A stretch of 64,000 bases of DNA, from positions 248,001-312,000 of the forward strand of contig CP019155.1 of assembly GCA_002844335.1 (NCBI GenBank). Direction: 5' to 3'. Shown piece by piece: positions 44,493 to 54,293 of the stretch. Source of the DNA: Haloarcula taiwanensis (lineage in GTDB: Archaea; Halobacteriota; Halobacteria; Halobacteriales; Haloarculaceae). The position numbers and the translations under genes were made by a program. Within the stretch, counting starts at the first letter, position 1; each line of letters opens with the position of its first letter. The notes under the pieces are model-generated. The model was not told the origin of the DNA. It did not search any database and saw only the letters and a program-made list of their open reading frames with translations.

Positions 44493-45827
44493 TCACTCAG
44501 CAGGCTCCGGCGGAGGCACCGACTGCTCGGTTTCTACGACCGCACGCTCCGGAAGCTCGGGGTTGGGTCTCCGACCGACTGTCAGCAGCCGCTCGGTGAG
44601 TGTCAACTCCTCCGGGCTGGGACTCGGTTTCTGAACCTCCTCGTAATCGACGACCACCTGCCTGCCTTCGGCGGTGATGCGCACCGCACAGAGCTGGTAG
44701 GAGGGGTAAAACACCGGGGGCAGAAGCCCGATAATGCCGTCCCGACGGTGAAGGCGTTTGAGCCAGGTCCCGGTGTTGACGACCAAGCCGCCGTCGACCG
44801 ACTGTACGCTCGGCCGGTGTGTGTGGCCGTAGCAGAAGACAACAACGTCTTCCTTTTCTTCGAACACTTCCTGGGCGGCTTCCCTGTATGGCGTCTGGGT
44901 GTCGACTGTCAGGTCAGTTTCGAAGACCCCGAAGCGGTTGATTGTCTTCTTGATGTCCCGGCGCAGCAGATACAACGGGATGCCAACGAGCAGCAGAAGG
45001 CCGGCGAGCGACGCATTCACGACAAGCAGCACCCAGATGGCGGTGCCGACCGTACCGAACTGGCCCAGAAACGATGTCGTCGTTTCGACCGGCGCGGACC
45101 AGACGCCGAGGAGATTCAGCGCTGCCAGAATCGCCAGGAGTGCGCTGATATTGAACAGCAAGAGGAACGGTACCAGCGCATACCGAAGCAAGGGGTTCAT
45201 CTCGCGATAGAAGTACTTCGAGAGCATCCACACCGGAACCCGCTCCGTCGGCGTCACAGCCTGGACATCCTTGAGCCAGTTGTACCGGCCCCGGTCTGAG
45301 AGCTGACCGGCCCGGCTCGTGACAAGTGTGTTGTAGTAGTAGCCAAGCGGCGTCACGTTGGTGTCGCCCCAGTCCTCGATACGGTTGTTTGGGTCCTGCT
45401 GATTACCGTGTTCGAGGTGGATGGCCTTGTCACCAACCGGCCGGGTAACCGACTTCGACTGGACGAGAGTGACGTTGTACGCCGCGAACCGCTCCACGTA
45501 CTCGTCGTAGGCTGCGAGTTCGTGGTCGTGATTCCCCGGAATCAGGGTTATTTCGATGTTCTCGCCGGTCTTTCGCAACTGCTCGAACAGGGTCGGATAG
45601 GTCTCTTCGAGGGCGTCGAACTTCTCCAGTCCCGACATACCGGTAAACTCCCATAGCCCGAACGCGTCTCCGTTAATGAGCAACTCGGCGTCCTCGTCGG
45701 TGGTTTCTAACCGGGTCAGAAAATCGAGCAGTTCGTCGAGAAATTCCACTTCCTCTAGCTGCTCGTCGCCGCCGATGTGAAGGTCGCTGATGACGTAATA
45801 GACGCGGTCGTCGGCGGTGCCGTCCAT
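44493..45827 (-). CDS. Metallophosphoesterase with two membrane helices inside the catalytic domain
   Basis: A 444-residue calcineurin-like phosphoesterase. The metal motifs appear in order: SDLHIGGD, NGDAFGLWE, PGNHDHE, LEHGNQQDP and, after a long insert, CYGHTHRPS. The insert contains two hydrophobic helices (about residues 215-245 and 260-290) that would anchor the enzyme with both catalytic halves on the same side of the membrane. The C-terminus is proline/glutamate-rich. The substrate could be a nucleotide, UDP-sugar lipid or phospholipid. It stands alone, with a 120-bp gap to the alcohol dehydrogenase. Confidence 0.83.
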   Translation of the reverse strand: MDGTADDRVYYVISDLHIGGDEQLEEVEFLDELLDFLTRLETTDEDAELLINGDAFGLWEFTGMSGLEKFDALEETYPTLFEQLRKTGENIEITLIPGNHDHELAAYDEYVERFAAYNVTLVQSKSVTRPVGDKAIHLEHGNQQDPNNRIEDWGDTNVTPLGYYYNTLVTSRAGQLSDRGRYNWLKDVQAVTPTERVPVWMLSKYFYREMNPLLRYALVPFLLLFNISALLAILAALNLLGVWSAPVETTTSFLGQFGTVGTAIWVLLVVNASLAGLLLLVGIPLYLLRRDIKKTINRFGVFETDLTVDTQTPYREAAQEVFEEKEDVVVFCYGHTHRPSVQSVDGGLVVNTGTWLKRLHRRDGIIGLLPPVFYPSYQLCAVRITAEGRQVVVDYEEVQKPSPSPEELTLTERLLTVGRRPNPELPERAVVETEQSVPPPEPAE

Positions 45828-45949
45828 TGAATACGGGTTCTTGACCCACGGACAAAGGCGTTGCTCTCCGGTAAATCACGACGGGAAGCGGGATCGTAAC
45901 TATGACCGTACGCCAGAGCCCCGCTCCAGCCGGTACTGGACCTGCCTGA

Positions 45950-46966
45950 TTACAGTTCAAGCACGGCTCGGAACCGCGCTTCGTTGTCGATCATCCGCCC
46001 GTACGCTTCACTAACATCCTCGAGCGGGTAGGTCTCTATCTCCGGCGCGATGTCGCGGAGCGAACTGAACTCCAGCGTGTCCTGTGAGTCCCGTGCGTGT
46101 CCGGAGGCCCAGCCCTCGACAGCGCCCCGACTCTGGACGAGTTGCTGTGCGCTCACTTCAACTGGCTCGCCGGGAACACCGACGACGACGACAGAGCCAT
46201 CGACACCGACTCCGCTGACGATTGAACTGATCGCGTCACTCGATGGTGCCGTCGCCAGCACCACGTCGGCCCCGCCCAGCTCTTGCAGTCGCTGGCCGGC
46301 ATCCGTCTCCGCCGCGTCGATGAAGTGGTCGGCTCCCAGCTCTTTCGCTAGCGATTCCTTCTCCGGCGTCCGGGAGATGGCGGCCGTCTCGAAGCCGGCT
46401 GCGTGTGCATACTGGATGCCGAGGTGACCGAGGCCGCCGACACCCTGCACGGCGACGAGGTCACCGACGTTCGCATCACTGTTTCGGAGCGCGTTGAACG
46501 TTGTCACGCCCGCACAGAGCAGTGGTGCCGCGGCCGCCGCATCAAGTGATTCCGGAATCTTCGCGAGCGCCTCCGATGGTGCGGTCATGTACTCCGCGTA
46601 CCCACCGTCGTAGCTTAGCCCGGTAATGTCGCCGTTTTCACACTGGAGGAAGTTCCCCCGGCGACACTGATCACACGTCGAACAGTGGCCGCCGTGCCAG
46701 CCGACGCCGACCCTGTCGCCCACGTCCCAGGCGTCGACAGCGTCGCCGACGGCGTCGATGCGACCCGCCACCTCGTGGCCGGGAACCCGCGGATAGGAGA
46801 CGCCCGGATAGGTCCCTTCTTTCGCGTACACGTCGCTGTGACAGATGCCACAGGCGTCCACTGCGACTCGTACCTCGCCGTCGTCCGGGTCGGGGATGTC
46901 CCGCTCGACGACCTCGAAGTCTGCCCCTGGCTCAGGCACAACCGCCGCTTGCATCGTGTCGGACAT
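45950..46966 (-). CDS. Zinc-dependent alcohol dehydrogenase
   Basis: A 338-residue class I-type alcohol dehydrogenase similar to bacterial AdhA. It shows the catalytic zinc motif CGICHSDVY, GHEVAGRI, structural zinc cysteines CSTCDQCRRGNFLQC and the coenzyme-binding GVGGLGHLGIQYA. It probably oxidises primary alcohols or reduces aldehydes with NAD(P). It is transcribed alone, upstream of htpX in the same orientation but with a long gap. Confidence 0.9.
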   Translation of the reverse strand: MSDTMQAAVVPEPGADFEVVERDIPDPDDGEVRVAVDACGICHSDVYAKEGTYPGVSYPRVPGHEVAGRIDAVGDAVDAWDVGDRVGVGWHGGHCSTCDQCRRGNFLQCENGDITGLSYDGGYAEYMTAPSEALAKIPESLDAAAAAPLLCAGVTTFNALRNSDANVGDLVAVQGVGGLGHLGIQYAHAAGFETAAISRTPEKESLAKELGADHFIDAAETDAGQRLQELGGADVVLATAPSSDAISSIVSGVGVDGSVVVVGVPGEPVEVSAQQLVQSRGAVEGWASGHARDSQDTLEFSSLRDIAPEIETYPLEDVSEAYGRMIDNEARFRAVLEL

Positions 46967-47102
46967 AGCGTTACTTTCGGCTCGATGCTGATAAACGGCC
47001 AGTTAGCAGCTATCTCTCTGTCGACATTCGCTAACACAATCAGACCGCGAGACCTCCGAGACAGTGTCGGTGATTCGAAGAAGACGGTCGACCCGTCAGC
47101 GC

Positions 47103-47927
47103 TCAAGACCGGAGCCGCTGGATGCGCTTCTCCGTCGGCGGGTGGGTCGAGAACAGCCGCTCGAACAGCCCCTTGTCGGCGTTGAAGATACAGAGGGCGT
47201 TCATGCTGTCCTCGACTGTCGATTCGCGTCCTTCGGCACCGCGAGAAATCTTTTCGAGCGCCCGGGCCAGCGGCTCGCCGGTGCCGATAGCGCGGCGAGC
47301 GTCCGCGTCGGCGACGTACTCGCGGTAGCGGGAGATGGCAAGCACGAACACCATGACCAGCCCGTTCGCCAGCGAGGAGGCGACCATCGCCAGGAGCCAG
47401 GAGCCGATGTTGCGCTCGCCGCCGAACAGCACCGCGAAGTAGGCGACGTAGCCGACGAGCATCCCGATGGACTGGCCCACGACCATCGTGATGACGTCCC
47501 GGTTCTTGATGTGGGCCAGTTCGTGTGCGATGACACCTTCCAGTTCATCATCGTCGAGGAGCTGCAGCAGCTCGCTCGACACGACGACGACGCCTGCACC
47601 CTTCCGCCCAACCGCAAAGGCGTTGGGGACGCCCATGTCCATCACCATCAGCCGTGGCTCCTCGACATTCATGTCTCTGCAGAGCCGGCGAACCATCTGG
47701 TGAACGTAGCCGAACCGCTGGTCGTCCGGCATATCCTCCGCACCACGGAGCGCCAGCCACTTCCCGAGCTTGTACTGGATCGCTGGCACGACGAGGATGC
47801 CGACGAGAAGCACCGGGACGAGCGGCAGGCCCAACAGCACCGACAGCGCCGTGCCGGCGAACACGTAGAACGCGAACAGAATCGCACCGACCACCAGCAT
47901 CCGCACCTGTAGTCCGAAGTCTGTCAT
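47103..47927 (-). CDS. htpX: HtpX-family membrane zinc metalloprotease (M48)
   Basis: A 274-residue membrane protease. The zinc site is HELAH in GVIAHELAHIKNRD, with the downstream glutamate region SRYREYVADADA. There are two hydrophobic helices near residues 10-50 and two near 150-190. HtpX degrades misfolded membrane proteins under stress. It is divergent from the small membrane protein at 48044. Confidence 0.92.
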   Translation of the reverse strand: MTDFGLQVRMLVVGAILFAFYVFAGTALSVLLGLPLVPVLLVGILVVPAIQYKLGKWLALRGAEDMPDDQRFGYVHQMVRRLCRDMNVEEPRLMVMDMGVPNAFAVGRKGAGVVVVSSELLQLLDDDELEGVIAHELAHIKNRDVITMVVGQSIGMLVGYVAYFAVLFGGERNIGSWLLAMVASSLANGLVMVFVLAISRYREYVADADARRAIGTGEPLARALEKISRGAEGRESTVEDSMNALCIFNADKGLFERLFSTHPPTEKRIQRLRS

Positions 47928-48043
47928 ACAGGGTCAAATCTGCCCGGCCGTATAAACAGTCTGGCTGATGATGCCGGGGCCTCGTTTCCGCTTTCTACGC
48001 GGGGTAGCAACACCTATACAGCTGGGTACGGAACCGCTCCGAC

Positions 48044-48643
48044 GTGTCCCTCCAGCGCTACGTCGGACGGTTCCGGCCCTACTCTCTCCCCATCTGTCTG
48101 TTCGCTCTGGTTGCGGGTACCGTAACTCTCGTCCCGCCGCTGGTGCTCGGGGAAGCGACCGCCCGCACGTACGCGCTGACCGTAGCAGTACTCATCGTCG
48201 CCGTCTCGTCGGTCCTCCCGTACGCCGTCGCCGTTGCCGTCCTGACCGTTCCGTTCCCCTACGCCGGACTGGGGAGCTACGCGGCTCCGGCCGCCGGCGA
48301 GCCGTTCTCGCCAACCGCGGCGCTCCGCCACGCCGTCGCCGGCGTCTCGTACGTCGTCGCAGCCACCGCCGTCGGCGCTGTCGCCGTCGGCATCGACTTC
48401 GCGGTTTCGAGCGGCTCGAACCCACTACAGGCGGTACAGTTTCCGGGGCTCGGGGTTCCGCCGTTCCTGACGCTCGGCGGCGCGGCCGTCGCCGCCGTCT
48501 ACGTCGTCGTTCAGCTGTGGCGATACGACAGCCCGCTCGCCGAGATAGGGCTGAACGCGGTCCTCGGGACGGTGGTCCTCGGCGTTCTCCTCGCTGCGTC
48601 GCCCGTCGCCGCGCTCTGGCTGTTCGGGACCTATGGGTTCTGA
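48044..48643 (+). CDS. Haloarchaeal multi-spanning membrane protein
   Basis: A 199-residue, strongly hydrophobic protein with about five or six helices starting at GTG. No recognised motif. It is divergent from htpX, and the compact 116-bp spacing could reflect co-regulation. The overlapping plus-strand frame from 47968 is arginine-rich and not credible as a protein. Confidence 0.7.
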   Translation: MSLQRYVGRFRPYSLPICLFALVAGTVTLVPPLVLGEATARTYALTVAVLIVAVSSVLPYAVAVAVLTVPFPYAGLGSYAAPAAGEPFSPTAALRHAVAGVSYVVAATAVGAVAVGIDFAVSSGSNPLQAVQFPGLGVPPFLTLGGAAVAAVYVVVQLWRYDSPLAEIGLNAVLGTVVLGVLLAASPVAALWLFGTYGF

Positions 48644-48723
48644 ATGCCCGCGCCCCCGTTACACAGGCGGTTTTCCACGCCGTCTTCAAAACGTCTTAAA
48701 GTCGCAAGCACCGGATATCGGAT

Positions 48724-49560
48724 ATGACGAAACAACAGTCCCCGACAGGCGGCCCGCGAGCGAGCGGCATGCCGATGCTCGGTCTCGGCACCTGGCAGAA
48801 CGACGACGCAGAACAGTGTGCTGAGAGCGTTCGGACGGCTCTGGAAGCCGGCTACCGACATATCGACACTGCACAGGTCTACGACAACGAAAGCGCCGTT
48901 GGTGACGGAATTGCCGCGGCTGACGTCGAGCGTGACGATATTTTTCTGGCGACGAAAGTATGGATCTCGAATCTCACACACGACGACGTGATAGAAACGA
49001 CCGAGGAGAGCCTCGACAAACTCGGTGTCGATTCTGTTGACCTGCTGTACGTCCACTGGCCGGCACGCGAGTACGAACCTGAGGACACACTCCCGGCGTT
49101 CGATGAACTCGTCGACCGCGGCCTCATCGACAACGTCGGCGTCTCGAACTTCGAACCGAACCACGTCGAAACGGCGATGGACGTCCTCGACGCGCCGGTG
49201 TTCGCAAATCAGGTCGAGGTCCATCCGTTCCTCCAGCAGTCGGAGCTGCGCGAGCACGCGGCCGAACAGGACTACGAACTGGTCGCGTACTCCCCGCTGG
49301 CACGCGGTGAGGTGTTCGGCCACGATGTCATCGAAGCCATCGCCGACGACCACGACGCCAGCGAGGCGCAGGTCAGCCTCGCCTGGCTCCGCGAGAAGGG
49401 CGTGACGGCGATTCCGAAGGCCACGAGCGAAGCTCACATCACCGACAACCTGACGAGCCTCGACCTGTCGCTGACGGACGCCGAAATCGACCGTATCGAC
49501 AGTATCGATACTGTCGACCGACGCGTTGACCCGGACTTCGCGCCTGCCGCGTGGGACTGA
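48724..49560 (+). CDS. Aldo/keto reductase
   Basis: A 278-residue TIM-barrel NADPH reductase. The catalytic tetrad is visible as D and Y in GYRHIDTAQVYDNE, K in LATKVWISN and H in LYVHWPA. The C-terminal NADPH loop IPKATSEAHI is also typical. It resembles 2,5-diketogluconate reductases; substrates are aldehydes or ketones. Confidence 0.92.
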   Translation: MTKQQSPTGGPRASGMPMLGLGTWQNDDAEQCAESVRTALEAGYRHIDTAQVYDNESAVGDGIAAADVERDDIFLATKVWISNLTHDDVIETTEESLDKLGVDSVDLLYVHWPAREYEPEDTLPAFDELVDRGLIDNVGVSNFEPNHVETAMDVLDAPVFANQVEVHPFLQQSELREHAAEQDYELVAYSPLARGEVFGHDVIEAIADDHDASEAQVSLAWLREKGVTAIPKATSEAHITDNLTSLDLSLTDAEIDRIDSIDTVDRRVDPDFAPAAWD

Positions 49561-49706
49561 GTCGACGCCGGCGTTTCCTGGTCGGGAAGTCCAAATCGGC
49601 TGTCGGTCCGTGACACCACGTCTCCCACAGCCCTCTTCACATTTCGACCCATTGAACAGGTAATGAGATATTTTCGTTTTAATGGGTGGTCCAACTGACC
49701 TGGCCT

Positions 49707-50702
49707 ATGCTGCGGTCCGCGGTCACTGAGCGCCCCTCAATCCCGGCCCGCTATCGTGACAGTGCGCTGTTTGTCCTGCTTGCGGTACTGTTTGGCGGTT
49801 CGTTCGTCGCGATAAAAACCGGACTCCGTGAGCTGCCACCGGTGCTGTTTGCCGGCCTCCGGTTTGACCTGGCAGCGGTGACGCTGCTTGGCTACATCGT
49901 CGCTACCCGGCCCCGGTCGACGTGGTTACCGCAGACTCGCGGCGACTTCGTGGGAATCGGGATGGCGGCGCTGTTCCTCATCGCGCTCAACAACGGATTG
50001 TTGTTCCTCGGTCAAGGCACGACGACGCCCGCGGCGGCGTCTGTTATGTACGGCCTGAACCCGATACTTGCCCCCGTGTTCGCCTGGTGGCTGCTGGGCG
50101 ACCGCCTGTCGTGGCTCGGTGCGGTCGGTATCGGAATCGCGCTGAGCGGCGTCATCATCATCGTGCAGCCGTCGCCGTCGACGTTCACTGATGCGAGCGC
50201 TATCGGGCAACTTCTGGTCCTCGGTGCGGCCGCGGCCGTTGCTCTGGGCAGCGTCCTCCTCCAGCGTGTCAGCCCGCAGATGGACAGTACACCGCTGACG
50301 GCGTGGGCGATGGCCGTCGGTGCGGTACTCCTCCACATTGCGAGCCTGCTGGTCGGGGAGCCGCCCACAGCCGTGATCGGCATCGGGCCTGCAACGATTG
50401 CGAGCATCGTCGCTGTGGGCATCCCGTCGACAGCGGTCGCGTACGCCATCTACTTCGGCCTCATCAAACGCATCGGCCCGGTTCGCGCGAATCTGGTCGC
50501 GTATGTCGTCCCGATCTTCGCCGCGCTCATGGGATGGGTACTACTTGGCTCGTCGGTGTCGCTGTGGACGTTCGTGGGCTTCCTCGTCGTCGTTGCGGGC
50601 TTTGCTCTCATCGAGCGTGTGACGATTCGGATGGAACTGCGCAGGCTCTATCGTCGGTTCGAGGACACCGCCCCAAAGCAGACGCCGCCGTGTGACGACT
50701 GA
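49707..50702 (+). CDS. EamA/DMT-family transporter
   Basis: A 331-residue transporter with about ten helices in two EamA repeats (LFGGSFVAIKTGLRELPPVLFAGLRFDLAA; GWVLLGSSVSLWTFVGFLVVVAGF). The ATG at 49707 lies about 26 bp after a TATA-like gttttaat, supporting a leaderless mRNA and this start over GTG 49686. It is a paralogue of the protein at 23869. Substrate unknown. Confidence 0.87.
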   Translation: MLRSAVTERPSIPARYRDSALFVLLAVLFGGSFVAIKTGLRELPPVLFAGLRFDLAAVTLLGYIVATRPRSTWLPQTRGDFVGIGMAALFLIALNNGLLFLGQGTTTPAAASVMYGLNPILAPVFAWWLLGDRLSWLGAVGIGIALSGVIIIVQPSPSTFTDASAIGQLLVLGAAAAVALGSVLLQRVSPQMDSTPLTAWAMAVGAVLLHIASLLVGEPPTAVIGIGPATIASIVAVGIPSTAVAYAIYFGLIKRIGPVRANLVAYVVPIFAALMGWVLLGSSVSLWTFVGFLVVVAGFALIERVTIRMELRRLYRRFEDTAPKQTPPCDD

Positions 50703-50761
50703 GCAAGTCGACAGGTGACACAGGCCCGGCCAATCATGTACGGGCAGCCCCTAGCTATGAC

Positions 50762-51508
50762 ATGGACCCTTCTGATGTGCAGACCGTGTTTGTCGCCGGA
50801 GCCAGCGGCGGAACCGGGCGAGCGACGCTCCGATTGCTCAGTTCGCGCGTGCCGACGGTCCGGGCACTGACCAGCACACCGGCAAAAACAGACGACCTGC
50901 AGGCGGCCGGCGCTGACGAGGTTGTCGTCGACGATTTGCTGAACCCGACTGCGCTGACCGATGCGCTCTCTGACGTTGATGTCGTCCTGAGCGCGGTCGG
51001 CTCGAACATCACGGACGTCTGGTCCCGGGACGAGTACGTCGACGGCGCGGGGACGATCAATCTGCTCGATGCGGCTGTCGACGCCGGCGTCGAGGCGTTC
51101 GTCATGGAATCCGCTATCGGCGTCGGTGACGAGCCAGCCAGTCCGCTCGCAGCGGCGTTTGATGTCGTCATTCAGCCGATTCAACGAGCCAAAGCAGAAG
51201 CCGAGGCCGCGATCCGCGAGGCCCCGGTTCGGCACACGGTCCTCCGACCGGGCCTGCTCACGAACGGGCCGCGAACTGACACCGTCTCCGTCGCCGAGCC
51301 CGGAGCGAAGCTCTGGGGCAGCGTCTCGCGGGCCGACGTGGCCCGACTGATGATTGCTGCGCCCGTTACGTCGGCGGCCGCCGACCGCACGCTGGAAGTC
51401 GTTGCGAAGCCGTCGTTCCCGAAGCGCGCGGAAAATATCGACTGGCAGCTCCCACGAAACGAACGGGGCGGAACAGTGACGGTTGATACCCCTGACGACG
51501 GGCCGTAG
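50762..51508 (+). CDS. NmrA/SDR-like NAD(P)-binding protein
   Basis: A 248-residue atypical short-chain dehydrogenase. The nucleotide-binding loop is VFVAGASGGTGRATLRLL, and the later HTVLRPGLLTNGP segment is characteristic of NAD(P)-binding_10/NmrA-like proteins. The usual YxxxK catalytic pair is not evident, so it may be a redox sensor or reductase. It precedes the LLM oxidoreductase by 49 bp. Confidence 0.86.
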   Translation: MDPSDVQTVFVAGASGGTGRATLRLLSSRVPTVRALTSTPAKTDDLQAAGADEVVVDDLLNPTALTDALSDVDVVLSAVGSNITDVWSRDEYVDGAGTINLLDAAVDAGVEAFVMESAIGVGDEPASPLAAAFDVVIQPIQRAKAEAEAAIREAPVRHTVLRPGLLTNGPRTDTVSVAEPGAKLWGSVSRADVARLMIAAPVTSAAADRTLEVVAKPSFPKRAENIDWQLPRNERGGTVTVDTPDDGP

Positions 51509-51557
51509 TGGGCAACCCACCCGTGTGCAAATACGGCTCCAGCGTGAAAGGACCCTG

Positions 51558-52481
51558 ATGACTGCTGTGGACCACGCGAACGCCGGCTATCGCCGACTGT
51601 ACGAGCAGGATGGACTCTCGTTCGGTCTCGGATTCCCGCTCACAGGCGAACAGGAGTCGACGCCGGATATCGACGCGGAACTCCGGCTCGCAAGCCACGC
51701 CGAAGCGGTTGGTTTCGACGCGCTCTGGGCACGAGATGTGCCGACGTACTGGCCGCGATTTGGGGACGCAGGCGGGGCCTTCGACCCATGGTCGCTGCTG
51801 TCTCACATCGGTGCTCACACTGAGTCGGTGGCGCTCGGTACCGCGAGTATCGTGCTCCCGCTTCGCCATCCCATCCACGTGGCGAAGTCGGCCGCATCTG
51901 TCGACCGGCTCTCCGACGGCCGTCTCGTGCTTGGTGTTGCCTCGGGCGACCGCGACCCGGAGTATCCGGCGTTCGGTGTCGACCCCGACAACCGGGGGCA
52001 TCTCGTCCGCGAAAGCGTTGCCGCGCTTCGTGCCCTCTGGCGTGAGGAATACCCCACGCTCGACGGCTCCTGGGGCCACATCGACGGCGAACTGGATGTC
52101 CTCCCGAAGCCGACGACGGACACGCTCCCGGTCTTTCCGACCGGGAACGCCAGACAGTCCACGGAGTGGATTGCCGAGAACGGCGACGGCTGGATATTCT
52201 ATCACCTCCCAGAGTCGACCCTGGAGTCGTATCTCGACACGTGGCGAAGTCACGCACCCGAGAAGCCGTTCACGATTGCCGTTCAGGTTGCGTTCGCTGC
52301 TGACCCGACGGCCGAACCCGAACCGCTCCATCTGGGATACCGGGCCGGCGTCGAATGGTTCCGGGAGTACTTCAGGCGGCTCAATGACTATGGCCTTGAC
52401 CACGTTATCGTTGGCCTTCGAGCGGCGGAGCCACAGGCGGCGATAACGACGTTCGCCAGCGAAATCATCGATGAGTTGTGA
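51558..52481 (+). CDS. LLM-class flavin-dependent oxidoreductase
   Basis: A 307-residue luciferase-like oxidoreductase. Supporting segments are SFGLGFPLTGEQESTPDIDAELRLASHAEAVGFDALWARD, LGTASIVLPLRHPIHVAKSAASVDRLSDGRLVLGVASGD and a C-terminal DYGLDHVIVGLR. The ATG at 51558 was chosen because the 25 residues upstream overlap the previous gene and are basic. The cofactor is FMN or F420. Distinct from the F420-type protein at 8990. Confidence 0.88.
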   Translation: MTAVDHANAGYRRLYEQDGLSFGLGFPLTGEQESTPDIDAELRLASHAEAVGFDALWARDVPTYWPRFGDAGGAFDPWSLLSHIGAHTESVALGTASIVLPLRHPIHVAKSAASVDRLSDGRLVLGVASGDRDPEYPAFGVDPDNRGHLVRESVAALRALWREEYPTLDGSWGHIDGELDVLPKPTTDTLPVFPTGNARQSTEWIAENGDGWIFYHLPESTLESYLDTWRSHAPEKPFTIAVQVAFAADPTAEPEPLHLGYRAGVEWFREYFRRLNDYGLDHVIVGLRAAEPQAAITTFASEIIDEL

Positions 52482-52592
52482 CGCATGCCGTCGATGCCGT
52501 TTCTGTGGACCCCGCGGCGGGTGACGCTGCCGTCGTTCCCACCGACTGCCGCATTCTGGTGGGGCGTCCATAGCACCACCCTCTGATCTGGC

Positions 52593-52964
52593 TTATGGGT
52601 CGAATTCGTTCTGCCTGAGCCCTCTCCGAACCGGTTCGTGCTCGGCGTCGCTCGGCGGCGGCGCGGTCACCAGCAACGCTTCCAGCCGACTGTCCACGTC
52701 CGCTTTGACGCCGCGGTCGGTATCAGCCTCGACGACTACCACGTCGCCCGGTTCGACTGTCCGATTCGTGTCCCCGTCACGAACGACACCGGTCCCGGAC
52801 TGGACGTGTATCACTACGTCGCTCCCGGGCGCGTGGACCGGGATGAACTGTCCGGGTTCGAAGTAGCCACAGACGACTTTCAGTCGGTCACTGCGGAACA
52901 CCTCGACGGCCGAAAACTGGTCGTCGTCGTAGTCCCGGACGGCGTCGAAGTCAGTCGCCGTCAT
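52593..52964 (-). CDS. Cupin-domain protein
   Basis: A 123-residue single cupin barrel. The segment VVCGYFEPGQFIPVHAPGSDVVIHVQSGTGVVRDGDTNRTVEPGDVVVVEADTDRGV follows the two cupin motifs, though the first motif has fewer metal-binding histidines than usual. Function unknown; possibly sugar or metal related. Confidence 0.82.
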   Translation of the reverse strand: MTATDFDAVRDYDDDQFSAVEVFRSDRLKVVCGYFEPGQFIPVHAPGSDVVIHVQSGTGVVRDGDTNRTVEPGDVVVVEADTDRGVKADVDSRLEALLVTAPPPSDAEHEPVRRGLRQNEFDP

Positions 52965-53168
52965 CGCTCACTCTCCGTGCGTGGAGTTATGACTGACTGT
53001 GGACGCCTCGGTACACTGGTTCGATACAGTTCGTGCCGACTGGGGGGCCTCGCTTCCCTTCGCTGTGAGTCCATACGAGTGGGGTCGACCGCACCACGGA
53101 AAGTGTCGGTCCCGAACGGCTTCGTCCGCCCTGCGTCCGTGTCCTGTCGGCGGCGGTCGCTTCCCAAC

Positions 53169-53771
53169 TCACTCCGCGATGTCTGGATACGACTGTCGAC
53201 TGCCCTGTGTCTTTCTGGCGACCAGTTGCGCGGTGGCGGCAGTCGTTCCGTCCGTCGTCGTGGTCCGCTCGTCGTAGTGTAACACAGTCAATCCGAGTCC
53301 GGCCCTTAGTAGTTCGTTGGAAGCAAACCGGTATCGGTCCCCAGAGGGGCCGCCGTCCACGTCGTCGGTCGTCCGGAGGTGGTGCTGGATGAACAGACAG
53401 CCGCCGTCGGCCAGCCCCTCGATGATATCGGGGAGGCGGTCGACGGGGCGATAGAAGCTGACCGTGATGAGGTCGTACGTCGACGCCGGGTATGCGAACG
53501 ACTCGAGGTCTGCCTGTATCCACTCGATATTGTCTTCGACGCCCGCGGCGTGTGCGTTTTCGCGGGCAATCTGTAGCCCCGCACGCGACTGGTCGACCCC
53601 ATCGACGCGGTACCCGGCTGCTGCGACCGGCACCGCGTTCCGCCCAGTCCCGGTCGCGATGTCAAGTGCCCGACCCGGTGGAAAGGTCGGCAAGTATCGT
53701 TCTAACACCGGATGCGGGTCCGGGCGCTGCGGGTACGTGCCCGTTCGGTATCGCTCGTCCCAGGTCGGCAT
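53169..53771 (-). CDS. Class I SAM-dependent methyltransferase (TehB-like)
   Basis: A 200-residue methyltransferase. Motif I is ALDIATGTGRNAVPVAAAGY, followed by VDGVDQSRAGLQIARENA and the later YDLITVSFYR. The N-terminal WDERYRTGTYPQRPDP is a family opening. The small TehB-like class often methylates tellurite, thiols or small metabolites. Confidence 0.85.
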   Translation of the reverse strand: MPTWDERYRTGTYPQRPDPHPVLERYLPTFPPGRALDIATGTGRNAVPVAAAGYRVDGVDQSRAGLQIARENAHAAGVEDNIEWIQADLESFAYPASTYDLITVSFYRPVDRLPDIIEGLADGGCLFIQHHLRTTDDVDGGPSGDRYRFASNELLRAGLGLTVLHYDERTTTTDGTTAATAQLVARKTQGSRQSYPDIAE

Positions 53772-54293
53772 AGCTCTGCTACTTGTGGCCGAGACATGAA
53801 GCCTACGGGCTGTGGCACAGGCTCCGCCGAGACCCGCTTTCGAGCGCGTTACTCCCGACGGAGTTATCGGTACACCTGTGACTCAGCCGCAGGCGACCAG
53901 CTACGGCAGGGCAAACAGATGTGACCAGACGCGGCTACTCGTCGGTCGACGACGTCTCTTCACTCTGATCGGTGGTGGTAGTACCCACGAGTACTGGTTG
54001 CTGCAGGGCGACTTCTGTGGGCATACCGCGCCGGACGCACGCCGTCGGCCACGCTGGGTTCGTGACGCTGGGCCGCTCCCCGACGGCTAGCAAGACGTGA
54101 CCGTCTCTGCTCTCGTTGCTGACTACGACTCATACTTCGACCCGGGCGAGGGCTGTCTGGCGTCTATCGTTGCCGAAATCGAGCGACGCGGCTCTGTTTT
54201 GCCTGCCGCTGGTAGAACTAAGTACGGCGGAAGCGTTGTGTGCTCTATGCGAATCCCAGTCCGATCAACGGTTTTGACACGCTGGAGCGGGCT
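53772..54293. other. 522-bp region without a supported gene
   Basis: Several short frames exist here but none is convincing. One frame from GTG 54097 reads MTVSALVADYDSYFDPGEGC and a further stretch IVAEIERRGS, with haloarchaeal-like acidic composition for about 40 residues before turning basic. It may be a decayed gene fragment. The end of the region contains a weak TATA-like gttttgac about 24 bp before the next ATG. Confidence 0.35.

Noticed and set aside
47968-48699. A 243-codon plus-strand frame overlapping the membrane protein at 48044
   Set aside because: Very arginine-rich and unlike acidic haloarchaeal proteins; the overlapping frame encodes a credible membrane protein.
51366-52571. 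A 401-codon minus-strand frame over the LLM oxidoreductase
   Set aside because: Basic, motif-free translation; the plus-strand LLM protein is well supported.
53812-54090. A 92-codon frame between the TehB-like gene and the small membrane protein
   Set aside because: Arg/Pro/Gly-rich composition with no motif and no promoter; treated as non-coding.
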